64,000 nt of DNA, from contig CAWBKW010000008.1 in assembly GCA_963789515.1 (NCBI GenBank), positions 1 through 64,000 of the forward strand. Direction: 5' to 3'. Origin of the DNA: JBAXEO01 sp963789515 (GTDB lineage Bacteria; Actinomycetota; Coriobacteriia; Anaerosomatales; JAAXUF01). Every line of letters starts with the position of its first letter. Within the stretch, counting starts at the first letter, position 1. The position numbers were made by a program, and so were the translations under genes. Of this stretch, positions 18,167 to 26,527 are shown in pieces. The notes beneath the pieces are model-generated. The model was not told the DNA's origin. It did not search any database and worked only from the letters and a program-made list of their open reading frames with translations.

Positions 18167-18895
18167 GTGCATACCCTCGATCCGTCTTCGCTCATCGTGA
18201 TCGTGAATTCCCTGGCGGCCGCCACGATCATCGTTGTCATCGGCACGTGGTTGGCGCACGGAAAGCTGTCGGTCGAGGACCCGACCGGCAGGCAGAACGT
18301 GGGCGAGTACGTGCTTCAGTTCTTCGTGGACAAGGCGCGGAGTATGGCCGAGGGTCCACATCGAAACAGGATACTGCGGCTGGTTGCACCGTTCCTCGCG
18401 ACCCTGTTCCTGTTCATCATCGTGTGCAACCTGTTCGCGATGCTTCCGTTGCCGATCGTGAACCGCCCGCCCACCTCGCACTTCAGCGTCACGCTGTCGT
18501 TGGCGTTGTGCGCGGTGTTGGGCACGCTCGCCGTGTCGGCGGCGATCAAGGGCGTGGGTGCGACCCTCAAGCACCTCGTGTGGCCCAACCCGCTGCAGTG
18601 GGTCTCCGAGATCACCGACGTGCTCTCGCTCTCCCTCCGGCTCTTCGGGAACATCGCCGGCGAGTACATGACCGTCGCCCTCGTGCTGCTCGTCGTTCCG
18701 TTCGGCATCCCACTCATCCTCCACGTGCTGGGGCTGATTCCCGCGTTCGTCCAGGCGCTCGTGTTCACGCTGCTCACCACGAGTTTCCTGGCCAACGCGA
18801 TTCATCATGAAGAGCGGAAGGCCAAGAAGACCGAGCCATCGGCCGGTCCGCTCCCGGCCACACGCCGATCGCCGAGGGGAGGTCTGACATCATGA
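18167..18895 (+). CDS. atpB: ATP synthase F0 subunit a
   Basis: Subunit a (242 residues) forms the two proton half-channels next to the c-ring. The essential arginine is in LSLSLRLFGNIAGEYM, the conserved fourth/fifth helix signature. LIPAFVQALVFTLLTTSFL with the conserved glutamine is the last helix. I chose the GTG at 18167, which has GGGAAGG 9 bases upstream; a GTG at 18158 overlapping the previous stop is the alternative. It ends ATGA with atpE. Confidence 0.95.
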   Translation: MHTLDPSSLIVIVNSLAAATIIVVIGTWLAHGKLSVEDPTGRQNVGEYVLQFFVDKARSMAEGPHRNRILRLVAPFLATLFLFIIVCNLFAMLPLPIVNRPPTSHFSVTLSLALCAVLGTLAVSAAIKGVGATLKHLVWPNPLQWVSEITDVLSLSLRLFGNIAGEYMTVALVLLVVPFGIPLILHVLGLIPAFVQALVFTLLTTSFLANAIHHEERKAKKTEPSAGPLPATRRSPRGGLTS

Positions 18896-19122
18896 ACGAA
18901 GTCTGGCTTGCACTGATCGCGGTGCTGCCGATCGCCCTCGGCGCTGCGTTCGCCTCGATCGCCATGCGCTACGTGTCCACGTCGGCAATCGACGGCATGA
19001 CCCGGCAACCCGATATCGCACCGCAGCTGTTCACGGCGATGCTCATCGGCATGGCGCTCATCGAAGCGCTCGCCATCTACACGCTGGTCGTCACGTTGGT
19101 CATCTCACAGAAGATCGGGTAG
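18892..19122 (+). CDS. atpE: ATP synthase F0 subunit c, with an atypical first helix
   Basis: A 76-residue hairpin protein, two helices joined by the conserved polar loop MTRQPD. The ion-carrying glutamate is in IGMALIEALAIYTLVV of helix 2. Residues around it (E-A rather than E-S/T) do not form the usual sodium-binding set, so protons are the likely ion. Helix 1 lacks the normal run of spaced glycines (GxGxGxG); it reads LGAAFASIAMRYVSTSAI. That may change helix packing and ring size. Start overlaps the atpB stop. Confidence 0.92.
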   Translation: MNEVWLALIAVLPIALGAAFASIAMRYVSTSAIDGMTRQPDIAPQLFTAMLIGMALIEALAIYTLVVTLVISQKIG

Positions 19123-19144
19123 GTCCCACCGGGAGGCGGCACGC

Positions 19145-19654
19145 ATGAACCCGGCCGAACTCAACCTCAACCCACTGAGCCAGATCGATCCGGTCGTCAT
19201 CGTGGTCGTGGCCGTGATCATGATCGCCCTGTATGTGCTGCTCAGGCGCTTCTACGTGCTCCCGTACCTCGAGGTCATGGAGGAGCGCGAGGAGCTCTTC
19301 ACCGTCGCTCGCGGGCGGACCGCGGAGGCCGAGCAGATCAGGCGCGAGTCCGACTTGGAGGCCGAAGCCGTGCTCACGGCGGCCGCTGCGTCCGCTGAGG
19401 AGTTGCGGAGCGCCGCCCAGGCACGGGCGGACGCCTATCGGAAGGAACGCATGGCGCAGGCCTCACTGGAGGCCTCGGAGTCACTCGATACCGGCCGCGC
19501 CGAGCTGCGCGAGCTTCACGACCGCGAACGGGCCTCGGTGCGGGTCCAGGCGGTGGAGTGCGTCACCGTCGCGTGCCAGCAGTTGCTGGGCAGCGCCGAT
19601 TCTGAAGCGATCGAGAGCACCGTCGTCCGAGTCATGGAGCACAAAGCCGGCTAG
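19145..19654 (+). CDS. atpF: ATP synthase F0 subunit b (first copy)
   Basis: A 169-residue protein with one N-terminal membrane helix (VVIVVVAVIMIALYVLL) followed by a long charged helix rich in Ala, Glu and Arg, the peripheral-stalk layout. A second b-type protein follows four bases downstream, so the stalk is probably a b/b' heterodimer. Confidence 0.88.
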   Translation: MNPAELNLNPLSQIDPVVIVVVAVIMIALYVLLRRFYVLPYLEVMEEREELFTVARGRTAEAEQIRRESDLEAEAVLTAAAASAEELRSAAQARADAYRKERMAQASLEASESLDTGRAELRELHDRERASVRVQAVECVTVACQQLLGSADSEAIESTVVRVMEHKAG

Positions 19655-19657
19655 GGG

Positions 19658-20302
19658 GTGTGTGCATTGCTCGAACAGATGATCGTGGCCTTCGAGGAGA
19701 TCCTCGCCGAGATGGGCGTCGAGGTCACTGCCAGCCCGGTGCGCATGATCGCCGAATGGCTCCAGTTCGCGTTGCTCATCGCCATCATCTGGGTCGTGGC
19801 GATGGGGTGGGGCAAGCGCAAGGGATTCGTTTCCAACCTCCTCTCCGAACGCGCCGAGCGGATCGGCCGCAAGCTCGAGATCTCATCGCACGCCGAGGAG
19901 AACCTGACCCTGGCCCGCCAGGACGCGGCCGAACGCCTGCGAACGGCGGATCTTGAAGCCAAGCAACTCGTCAAGGCCGCCCGCGCCGATGCCAAAGCGA
20001 TCGAGCGCTCGGCACGCGAGGAGACCGACGCCGAGGCGCTCCGGATCACCGAGCGCGCGAAGGGCGCGTTGGCCACGGAGGCGGAGGAGATGCGCTCGGA
20101 GTTGCGAGAGGAACTTGTGACCATCGTCGCCCAGGCCTCACGTTCGATCCTGAGCGAGAAGATGAGCGTCGCAGAGCAGCGCGCTGCCATCGAGCAGGCG
20201 ATCGTGGGAAGTCTCGGCGCAGAGGCTGAGCCGCACGTATCGGACAACGGCGCGTCCAAGACGCGCACTCGGCCGGCCGTCCGGACCGGGACCGCGTCGT
20301 GA
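19658..20302 (+). CDS. ATP synthase F0 subunit b' (second b-type subunit)
   Basis: A 214-residue protein with a membrane helix at about residues 28-48 (WLQFALLIAIIWVVAMGWG) and a long coiled-coil region (LEISSHAEENLTLARQDAAE onward). The C-terminal 35 residues are polar and disordered-looking. It occupies the place where atpH (delta) stands in standard operons, but has no six-helix delta N-terminal domain. The start is GTG at 19658, with a TTG three codons later as an alternative. The stop overlaps the delta-alpha gene as GTGA. Confidence 0.82.
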   Translation: MCALLEQMIVAFEEILAEMGVEVTASPVRMIAEWLQFALLIAIIWVVAMGWGKRKGFVSNLLSERAERIGRKLEISSHAEENLTLARQDAAERLRTADLEAKQLVKAARADAKAIERSAREETDAEALRITERAKGALATEAEEMRSELREELVTIVAQASRSILSEKMSVAEQRAAIEQAIVGSLGAEAEPHVSDNGASKTRTRPAVRTGTAS

Positions 20303-22179
20303 AGAGCGAACCGCACGCGTCCGACACGGGCCCGGGTACGGGCCTTCTCGACGCAAGCGAGCTGGGCCGACTGCTCCGCCGGTTCCAGGAGTCGCGAGTC
20401 ACGCTCTGCTCCCGAACGCCCTTGAGCGAGAGCGTCACGAGCTTGGTCCGCGAGTTCGTCTGCTCGGCTGCAGGACGCGAGATCGCACTCGACGTGCTCG
20501 TCTCTCCCACGATGGACGCCGGAGCCGTTCTCTATGTCGGCGATGCGGGCCGTGTCGTCTTGGACCCTCGCGCCATGTGGCTTTCGGGGATAGAACGGGC
20601 GGTTCGCGAGGGATTCGACAGCGGGAGGTCCCTGGATGCCGGGGACGCCTACGCGCACCTCCGCGAGCTCCTTTCGGCGAGCGCGCCGGAGCCCGGTATC
20701 GAGGAGCTCCTCGATACCGGCAGCGTGGTGCGGATCGGCGACGGCGTCGCCATGGTCACCGGCCTGCGGGACGTGGGCAGCCAGGAGATCGTCGAATTCG
20801 AGTGCGGCACGCTCGGACTCGCGTTCTCTCTGAAGGAACGCCAGGTGGGCATCGCCCTGCTCGGCAGCGAGGACGGCGTGCGAGAAGGAAGCGACGTCCG
20901 TCGCACCGGGCATCTCCTGCAGGTGCCGGCCGGCGACAGCGTGCTCGGGCGCGTCATGGACTCGCTGGGTCGTCCGATAGACGGTCGGGGAGCCATCGTG
21001 CCCGCGGCCTGGATGCCTGCCGAGCGGCCCGCCCCCGGCGTCGTCGAGCGACGCCCGGTCGACGTGCCGCTCCACACGGGGATGAAAGCGATCGATGCGC
21101 TGGTGCCGATCGGACGGGGTCAGAGAGAGCTCGTCATCGGCGATCGGAAGCTCGGCAAGACCACGCTCGCCGTGGACACCATCCTTGCGCAGAAGGGATG
21201 TGACGTCGCCTGCGTCTACTGTGCGATCGGGCAGAAGGCGTCGACGGTACGCCACGTCGTCGCGACGCTGGAGGCCTACGGGGCGCTCGACTTCACGGCC
21301 GTGGTCGTGGCCCTTCCCGGGGCGACTCCCGCATTCAGGTACCTGGCGCCCTACACCGCGTGTGCGCTCGGCGAGTACTTCATGGACCAGGGACGCGACG
21401 CTTTCGTCGTCTACGACGACCTGACCAAGCACGCGGCGACGTACCGTGAGATGTCGGCGTTGCTCGATCGCCCCGTGGGCAGGGAGGCCTACCCCGGCGA
21501 CATCTTCTACGTGCACTCGCGTCTCCTCGAACGTGCCGCCCGATTGAGCGAGGAGTGCGGGAGCGGGTCGCTCACGGCCATGCCGATCGTCGAGACCCTG
21601 GCCGGAGACATCTCGGCGTTCATCCCCACCAACGTCATCTCGATCTGCGATGGCCAGATCATGCTCGACGCGGCCGCCTTCAACGAAGGGAGGCGTCCCG
21701 CGTTGGACCCGGGGCTCTCGGTGTCGCGGGTCGGAGGCTCTGCGCAGACGAGGGCCATGAAGCAGGTGGCGGGACGGTTGCGCATCGACCTCGCGCAGTA
21801 CGGAGAGATGGCGAGGTTCGTGAAGTTCGGCGCCGAGGTCGACGAGACCACGCAACATCAGCTCACCCGCGGGGAGCGCGCTCGGGAGCTGTTGAGGCAG
21901 GTGCACCACGCCCCGATGCCGCTCGAGCAGGAGATACTCGTGCTCTTTGCGGTGATCAACGGCCACTTCGACAAGGTGGCGGTCAAGGACATCGGTGCCA
22001 TAGAGGTCGAACTGCTCGAGTACATGACCCTGCGCCGACCCGACGTCTTGCGCGAGCTGTCTGAGGCCAAGGGCATGGACGAGGCGATCGAGGAGCTGTT
22101 GACGCATGCCCTTGCCGAGTTCGCCCTGAGGAACTCCGCGCCCTCCGAAGCCGAGCTTCTGAGCCGAGCGGCGGTGTAG
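20299..22179 (+). CDS. atpA: ATP synthase F1 subunit alpha with fused C-terminal domain of subunit delta
   Basis: This 626-residue protein is about 120 residues longer than ordinary alpha. Residues about 15-115 match the delta (OSCP) C-terminal domain: RVTLCSRTPLSESV, then EIALDVLVSPTMDAGAVLYV and a short amphipathic helix. From about residue 135 the standard alpha barrel begins (GSVVRIGDGVAMVTGL). The nucleotide domain has P-loop GDRKLGKTTLAVDTI (normally GDRQTGKT) and the alpha arginine finger is kept in PGLSVSRVGGSAQ. No frame break is seen at the junction. A separate delta is missing, so the fusion probably does its stalk-binding job. The GTG start overlaps the b' stop. Confidence 0.9.
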   Translation: MKSEPHASDTGPGTGLLDASELGRLLRRFQESRVTLCSRTPLSESVTSLVREFVCSAAGREIALDVLVSPTMDAGAVLYVGDAGRVVLDPRAMWLSGIERAVREGFDSGRSLDAGDAYAHLRELLSASAPEPGIEELLDTGSVVRIGDGVAMVTGLRDVGSQEIVEFECGTLGLAFSLKERQVGIALLGSEDGVREGSDVRRTGHLLQVPAGDSVLGRVMDSLGRPIDGRGAIVPAAWMPAERPAPGVVERRPVDVPLHTGMKAIDALVPIGRGQRELVIGDRKLGKTTLAVDTILAQKGCDVACVYCAIGQKASTVRHVVATLEAYGALDFTAVVVALPGATPAFRYLAPYTACALGEYFMDQGRDAFVVYDDLTKHAATYREMSALLDRPVGREAYPGDIFYVHSRLLERAARLSEECGSGSLTAMPIVETLAGDISAFIPTNVISICDGQIMLDAAAFNEGRRPALDPGLSVSRVGGSAQTRAMKQVAGRLRIDLAQYGEMARFVKFGAEVDETTQHQLTRGERARELLRQVHHAPMPLEQEILVLFAVINGHFDKVAVKDIGAIEVELLEYMTLRRPDVLRELSEAKGMDEAIEELLTHALAEFALRNSAPSEAELLSRAAV

Positions 22180-22181
22180 CG

Positions 22182-23099
22182 GTGGAGAAGCTGGCTGACG
22201 TTCGCACCAGGATGAGGTCGGTCGCGGGGATCGGCGAGGTGTGCCGCACGCTCGCGACGGTCGCCTCGGCCAAGCTCGCCCAGACCCACGAGCGTGCGAG
22301 GGGTGCACGAGAGTACACCGGAGCGCTTCGTTCGATCCTCGCCCGCCAGCAGCAGGCGGCGATCGCTGACGGGTGTGATCCGGCGGTCCTGTCTCCTTTG
22401 ATGGCTGTGAGGCCCCAGGTTCGCGCCGTGACGGTGCTCGTCATCGGCGCTGACCGCGGACTGTGCGGGGGCCACAACCTCGCCCTGGGACGGGCCGCTC
22501 GCGCCTTCATCCTGGGTCGCGCCGAGATGGGGATCGACGTGTCGGCGGTCGTGAAGGGTCGACGTGCCGAGACCTACCTGCGACGTACCACCGCCGTCGA
22601 TATCGTTGCAGCCAGCGACTGGACCCGCGCTGGCGTGAGCGAGGCCGAGGTGAGCGCGTTGCTCGCCCACGCTGCCGGTGCCTTCCTCGGAGGACAGGCC
22701 GACGAGGTGTGGGCCTGCTACACGTCCTTCAGATCGACGATGCAGCGCGACCCGGTAGTGGTGCGCCTCCTGCCGGTCATGCCCGAACCGGAAGCGCTGG
22801 CGGCAGAGGAGGCGCTGCCTGGTGAATGGCAGTACGAGCCTGCGCGCGGACCGTGCGTGCGCAGGCTGCTTGAGGCATTCGTGCGGCTGCAGATCGAAGA
22901 CGTGCTGCTTGAGGCGTTCGCGAGCGAACAGGCGGCGCGTATGGTCACCATGCAGGAGGCCTCAGAACGCGCGGACCGCTCGCTGGCCACGTTGCGGGTC
23001 CACTACAACCGGTTGCGCCGCGAGTCGATAACCGCCGATCTGGTCGGCGTCCTGGTCGCAGGGCGCGTGCGCAAGGAGGCCGAGAACGATGGCGACTGA
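22182..23099 (+). CDS. atpG: ATP synthase F1 subunit gamma
   Basis: The rotating shaft of F1 (305 residues). The N-terminal helix RMRSVAGIGEVCRTLATVASAKL is a diverged form of the family's RIRSVKNTQKITKAMEMVAAAKL. Mid-protein VIGADRGLCGGHN is the conserved TSDRGLCG segment, and the C-terminal helix has SEQAARMVTMQEASERAD and LRRESITADL. GTG start two bases after the alpha stop; its end overlaps atpD by 11 bases. Confidence 0.93.
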   Translation: MEKLADVRTRMRSVAGIGEVCRTLATVASAKLAQTHERARGAREYTGALRSILARQQQAAIADGCDPAVLSPLMAVRPQVRAVTVLVIGADRGLCGGHNLALGRAARAFILGRAEMGIDVSAVVKGRRAETYLRRTTAVDIVAASDWTRAGVSEAEVSALLAHAAGAFLGGQADEVWACYTSFRSTMQRDPVVVRLLPVMPEPEALAAEEALPGEWQYEPARGPCVRRLLEAFVRLQIEDVLLEAFASEQAARMVTMQEASERADRSLATLRVHYNRLRRESITADLVGVLVAGRVRKEAENDGD

Positions 23100-24642
23100 G
23101 GTGCCTCGCAAGCACGGCCAGGTCGTCAAGGAGGTCGTGGCGAGCGCTCTGCAACGTGCCCGAGAGGACCTCGGCCGGGAGGCCTGCGACGGGGTCGTCT
23201 CCCAGGTGCTCGGACCCGTGGTCGACGTGCGGTTCCAAGGCGAGCTGCCGATGATCGGCTCGTTGCTCCGAGTCGGCGACCGACGTCATGGGCTGCCGCT
23301 TGAGGCGGTAGAACTGCTGGGCGAGGGCGGGGTGAGGTCGCTCGCCCTCGGCTCGACCGATGCTCTGCGCCGGGGTGCGCGGGTCTTTGACACACAGGCT
23401 CCTATCAGTGTGCCGGTCGGACCCGCGATCAAGGGGCGCGTCTTGAACTGCGTGGGAGAGCCCGCCGACGGTTTGGGGCGGGTGCATGAACTCGCGCGCT
23501 GGCCGATACGCCGCGATCCGGTGCCGTTCGTGCGAGTGAAGACCTACCCGGAGGTCTTCGAGACCGGCCTGAAGGCCATCGACCTCCTGACCCCCTTCCC
23601 GCGAGGCGGCAAGATCGCGCTGTTCGGGGGAGCGGGGGTGGGCAAGACCGTCGTGATCATGGAGCTCATACGCAACGTGGGGCAGGTCCACGAAGGGGTG
23701 AGCGTCTTCGGCGGAATCGGCGAGCGCACGCGCGAGGGCAATGATCTGTGGCTTGAGATGCAGCGCTCCAAGGTCCTCGAACGCGCCGTGCTCTACTTCG
23801 CCCAGATGAACGAACCCCCGGGCGCCCGGTTCCGGCTACCCTACTGCGCGCTGACCACCGCGGAGTACTTCAGGGACGTCGAGCACGCCGATGTCCTGCT
23901 GTTCTTCGACAACATCTACCGCTTCGTCCAGGCCGGGCTCGAGGTATCCCTGCTTCGCTCCCGGATTCCCGCCGAGGTGGGCTACCAGCCCACGCTCGCG
24001 ACGGAGGTGGGATCGCTCGAAGAGCGCATCGTCTCGACGGACGACGGTGCGATCACGAGCGTGCAGGCGGTCTACGTTCCCGCAGACGACTTGGCCGATC
24101 CGGGACCGGCGGCCATCTTCTCGCACCTCGACGCGACGGTGGTCCTCTCCCGTCGAGTCGCCGAGATGGGACTCTATCCTGCGATCGACCCGCTGCAATC
24201 GTCCTCTCAGATCCTCGAACCCGGAGTCGTGGGCGAGCGTCATGTGCGGGTCGCCCGAGAGACCAAGTCGTACCTGCAGCGCTACGGAGCCCTCCAAGAC
24301 CTCATCGCCATTCTGGGAGTCGAGGAGCTCTCCGAGGAGGACCGCACCGTGGTCACCAGAGCTCGCCGTCTGCAGAAGTTCCTCTCGCAGCCGTTCAATG
24401 TCGCGGAGCAGTACACGGGCATTCCCGGCTGCTATGTGCCGCTCGCCGAGACCATCCGTGGCTTCGAAGAGATCTGTTCCGGTGCGTGCGACCACGTTCC
24501 CGAACAGGCATTCTTCATGGCCAGCACACTCGACGACGCACTCGCCAAGGCGAAGGACGTCGTCGAGGAGCGGCCTTCGGACACGCCCGCGGAGGCGCAG
24601 GTGCGCGAGGGGGCCGCTGCTGCGGCTGGAGGCGCGGTCTGA
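23089..24642 (+). CDS. atpD: ATP synthase F1 subunit beta
   Basis: The catalytic subunit, 517 residues, longer than usual by an N-terminal extension of about 30 residues and an Ala-rich tail. Catalytic parts are intact: P-loop ALFGGAGVGKTVVIMEL, GERTREGNDLW with the catalytic glutamate, Walker B DVLLFFDNIYRF, and LYPAIDPL with the adenine-stacking tyrosine. The DELSEED region reads VEELSEEDRTVV. The segment after Walker B (GLEVSLLRSRIP) is slightly shortened compared with the usual SEVSALLGRMP. Catalysis should therefore work; the differences fall on the outside and the tail. Confidence 0.94.
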   Translation: MATEVPRKHGQVVKEVVASALQRAREDLGREACDGVVSQVLGPVVDVRFQGELPMIGSLLRVGDRRHGLPLEAVELLGEGGVRSLALGSTDALRRGARVFDTQAPISVPVGPAIKGRVLNCVGEPADGLGRVHELARWPIRRDPVPFVRVKTYPEVFETGLKAIDLLTPFPRGGKIALFGGAGVGKTVVIMELIRNVGQVHEGVSVFGGIGERTREGNDLWLEMQRSKVLERAVLYFAQMNEPPGARFRLPYCALTTAEYFRDVEHADVLLFFDNIYRFVQAGLEVSLLRSRIPAEVGYQPTLATEVGSLEERIVSTDDGAITSVQAVYVPADDLADPGPAAIFSHLDATVVLSRRVAEMGLYPAIDPLQSSSQILEPGVVGERHVRVARETKSYLQRYGALQDLIAILGVEELSEEDRTVVTRARRLQKFLSQPFNVAEQYTGIPGCYVPLAETIRGFEEICSGACDHVPEQAFFMASTLDDALAKAKDVVEERPSDTPAEAQVREGAAAAAGGAV

Positions 24643-24902
24643 TGGCGCTGGTGTTCGACATCGTCACGCCTGCGGGCAACCGCCTTCACGAGGAGGCCGT
24701 CGACTGCGTCGTCGTGCGCCGACTGGAGGCCACGCATGATCCCGGCAGCGAGGTAGCGATCTATCCGAGGCACGGCCCACTCCTGATGCGGACGCAGGCG
24801 GGAACGGCTCGCTTCAGGCGCGGTGCGTTCACCCAGGAGCTCCCCGTGGGCTACGGGGTGCTCGAGGTATACCGCGATCACGTGACGCTCGTGGAGGGGT
24901 GA
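24642..24902 (+). CDS. atpC: ATP synthase F1 subunit epsilon, lacking the C-terminal helical domain
   Basis: An 86-residue protein that covers only the N-terminal beta-sandwich of epsilon: LVFDIVTPAGNRL, VAIYPRHGPLLMR and LPVGYGVLEVYRDHVTLV. The two C-terminal helices that inhibit ATP hydrolysis in many F-ATPases are absent. The ATG overlaps the atpD stop as TGATG. It closes the operon; a 75-base gap follows before the convergent HD-GYP gene. Confidence 0.88.
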   Translation: MALVFDIVTPAGNRLHEEAVDCVVVRRLEATHDPGSEVAIYPRHGPLLMRTQAGTARFRRGAFTQELPVGYGVLEVYRDHVTLVEG

Positions 24903-24977
24903 GGCTCGTCGCTTCACGATACGTGTGGGCGATGAGCTGCGCGTCTCGGAGGTTGCGCGGCAGGGCTGGCGGTTCCT

Positions 24978-26117
24978 CTAGGAGCTTTGAGGTGCCGGGT
25001 CGGCCGACTCGACAGGGCCCTCGCCCTCGAATTCGAGCTCGGGACCCAGATTGAGCGCCGCCGATGCCACCTTGGAGTTCAGATGCCCGAGGAGCGCTTT
25101 GACGACATCTCGGTCGTAGAGGGTCCCGGCGTTGTCTCGCAGCTCGGCGACGGCCTCCTGTAGCGTCGACCGACCACCGTAGTACTCCCGGTGCGTCATG
25201 CTGTCGAATACCTCGCACACCGCAAGGATCCGCGCCTCGACTGACACTTGGTCGCCCTGGAGGCCCGCGTAGCCGCTGCCGTCCATGCGCTCGTGGTGGT
25301 GAAGGACGGCATTCTGCACCACGACGTCGAAGTTCGCAGCACGTGCGATTTCCCGGCCGATGCGCGCATGCTGCTTCATGATCGACATCTCTTCGTCCGT
25401 AAGCGGCTGGCCCGCGTCGGCGATGTCGTGGGGGAGCGTCATCATGCCCACGTCGTGGATGAGGCCGGCGAGGCGCAACTGCTTTCGCTCGGAGGCAGAC
25501 AGCCCCAGCACGAGCCCCACTTCGGCTGCCAGGTCCGCAACGCTTCTTGCATGGCGCGAGTAGTCTGGCCGCTTGTCGGCGACGAGGTACTGCAGCACCT
25601 GAAGCGTGCCCTCGAGCTGCGACTGAGCCACCATCAGAAGCTCCTCGCGCTCGAGAGAGAGCTCTATCATGCGGCCGAGAAGCCCGAGCGCATCGAGTTC
25701 GTCGGTGCCGAAGTCCTCGTCGCGCCGCCACACGCACAAGACATAGCGCAGCTCGCTGTCGACGCGCAAGGGAACGGCGATCGCCTGTCCGGGCTCGCTG
25801 CCCAGCGAGTGGATATGCAGAGGGGTGGAGCGTCCGGCGGCCACCAGAGCGACGTGCATCATCGTGCGCTGTGCCTCATCGGTAGGGACCCCGCTCGCGA
25901 CGAAGGACCACTCGTTATCGTCGCCGATGACAGCCGTGCAGTCCGCCCTGAAGAGCTCTGCGGCGTCGGTCAGGATCCGGTCGAGTCCCTTCTCGATGCC
26001 TTCCGAGCCCAGGATCGAAGCGGCCTCTTGCGAGAACGACAGCCAGCGGTTCGCCGCGGCCAGTTGGTCCCTCGTGGCCTCGGCCGGAGGGAAGGTTCCG
26101 GTGCTCACCGCTCGCAC
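24978..26117 (-). CDS. GAF and HD-GYP-like domain protein
   Basis: A 379-residue cytoplasmic protein. Residues about 30-165 look like a GAF sensor domain, and about 185-350 form an HD-GYP-type phosphodiesterase domain: GLIHDVGMMTLP supplies the metal-binding HD pair, QHARIGREI and LHHHERMDGSGYAG follow. The GYP triplet itself is GYA. HD-GYP enzymes degrade cyclic di-GMP, so this is a likely c-di-GMP hydrolase or a binding protein. It is convergent with the ATP synthase operon. The start is GTG at 26117; a GTG three codons later is possible. A 270-base leader lies upstream. Confidence 0.8.
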   Translation of the reverse strand: MRAVSTGTFPPAEATRDQLAAANRWLSFSQEAASILGSEGIEKGLDRILTDAAELFRADCTAVIGDDNEWSFVASGVPTDEAQRTMMHVALVAAGRSTPLHIHSLGSEPGQAIAVPLRVDSELRYVLCVWRRDEDFGTDELDALGLLGRMIELSLEREELLMVAQSQLEGTLQVLQYLVADKRPDYSRHARSVADLAAEVGLVLGLSASERKQLRLAGLIHDVGMMTLPHDIADAGQPLTDEEMSIMKQHARIGREIARAANFDVVVQNAVLHHHERMDGSGYAGLQGDQVSVEARILAVCEVFDSMTHREYYGGRSTLQEAVAELRDNAGTLYDRDVVKALLGHLNSKVASAALNLGPELEFEGEGPVESADPAPQSS

Positions 26118-26388
26118 CCCGCTTCGCGCGGCAGAGAGGTGCAGGGCGCGAGGTCTCCGGCATGCCGGGGCACGAGAGCGGTCAGCGCGCCGACGTACGA
26201 CCGCGGCACGTCACCCGTCAGTCCCCCATGTTGGCTGTAGTCCAGACCCTTCACCCGGTTTCGCCTCCCAGGAGTTCTATCGGCCTTGCAGTCACCCGCC
26301 CGTAGGAGTTCTTTCCCAAGAGAAGAATCGGGGAGCGAGCGGTGCGGCTCGACGAATCCGACACGGGCAGCGGTCAATCAAGCTGCGA
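26118..26388 (-). other. Long untranslated stretch before the HD-GYP gene, possibly structured
   Basis: This 271-base gap between the HD-GYP start and the tRNA-Leu gene has no convincing gene. Read on the minus strand it holds two copies of AGAACTCCT (26304-26312 and 26270-26278), each followed by a G-rich segment, then GGCGAAACCGGGTGAAGGG. This looks like a folded RNA leader. I compared it by eye with cyclic-dinucleotide, cobalamin and glycine riboswitch consensus elements and found no full match. Confidence 0.3.
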
Positions 26389-26475
26389 TGGTGCCCGGGG
26401 CGGGGATCGAACCCGCACTCTGTTTCCAGAACCGGTTTTTGAGACCGGCGCGTCTGCCTGTTCCGCCACCCGGGC
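26389..26475 (-). tRNA. tRNA-Leu (anticodon CAA)
   Basis: On the minus strand the sequence folds as a class II tRNA: acceptor GCCCGGG pairs with CCCGGGC, the D arm contains GGCGGAACAGGCAGACGC, the anticodon stem is CCGGT/ACCGG around loop CTCAAAA (anticodon CAA), there is a long variable arm TCTG-GAAA-CAGA, and the T arm has GGTTCGATCC. Discriminator A and the terminal CCA are encoded. Confidence 0.97.
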
Positions 26476-26515
26476 ACGGGTGAGATGCTCGGCAGATTAT
26501 AGCCGAGGTCGTGCG

Positions 26516-26521
26516 TATACT
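26516..26521 (+). promoter_or_regulatory. -10 box giving a probable leaderless pdtaS transcript
   Basis: TATACT ends only six bases before the ATG at 26528, so transcription would begin at the start codon itself. No ribosome-binding site precedes the ATG, which agrees with a leaderless mRNA, common in Actinobacteria. No clear -35 element. Confidence 0.5.
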
Positions 26522-26527
26522 GCGTAT

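Noticed and set aside
18892..19122. Sodium-type c subunit
   Set aside because: The glutamate is followed by Ala, without the Ser/Thr and paired Gln that form the usual sodium site.
19651..22308. An 885-residue open frame antisense to the ATP synthase genes
   Set aside because: No family similarity; the plus-strand subunits are unambiguous.
17464..24902. N-ATPase (alternative F-type operon lacking delta)
   Set aside because: Those operons begin with beta and epsilon and contain AtpQ/AtpR; here the order is standard with gamma-beta-epsilon last, and delta is partly kept as a fusion.
26118..26388. Cyclic di-GMP (GEMM) or ydaO-type riboswitch upstream of the HD-GYP gene
   Set aside because: GGCGAAACC and GGGTGAA fragments look similar, but the key GACGCAAAGCC or the ydaO core is missing, so it is listed only as a possible structured leader.
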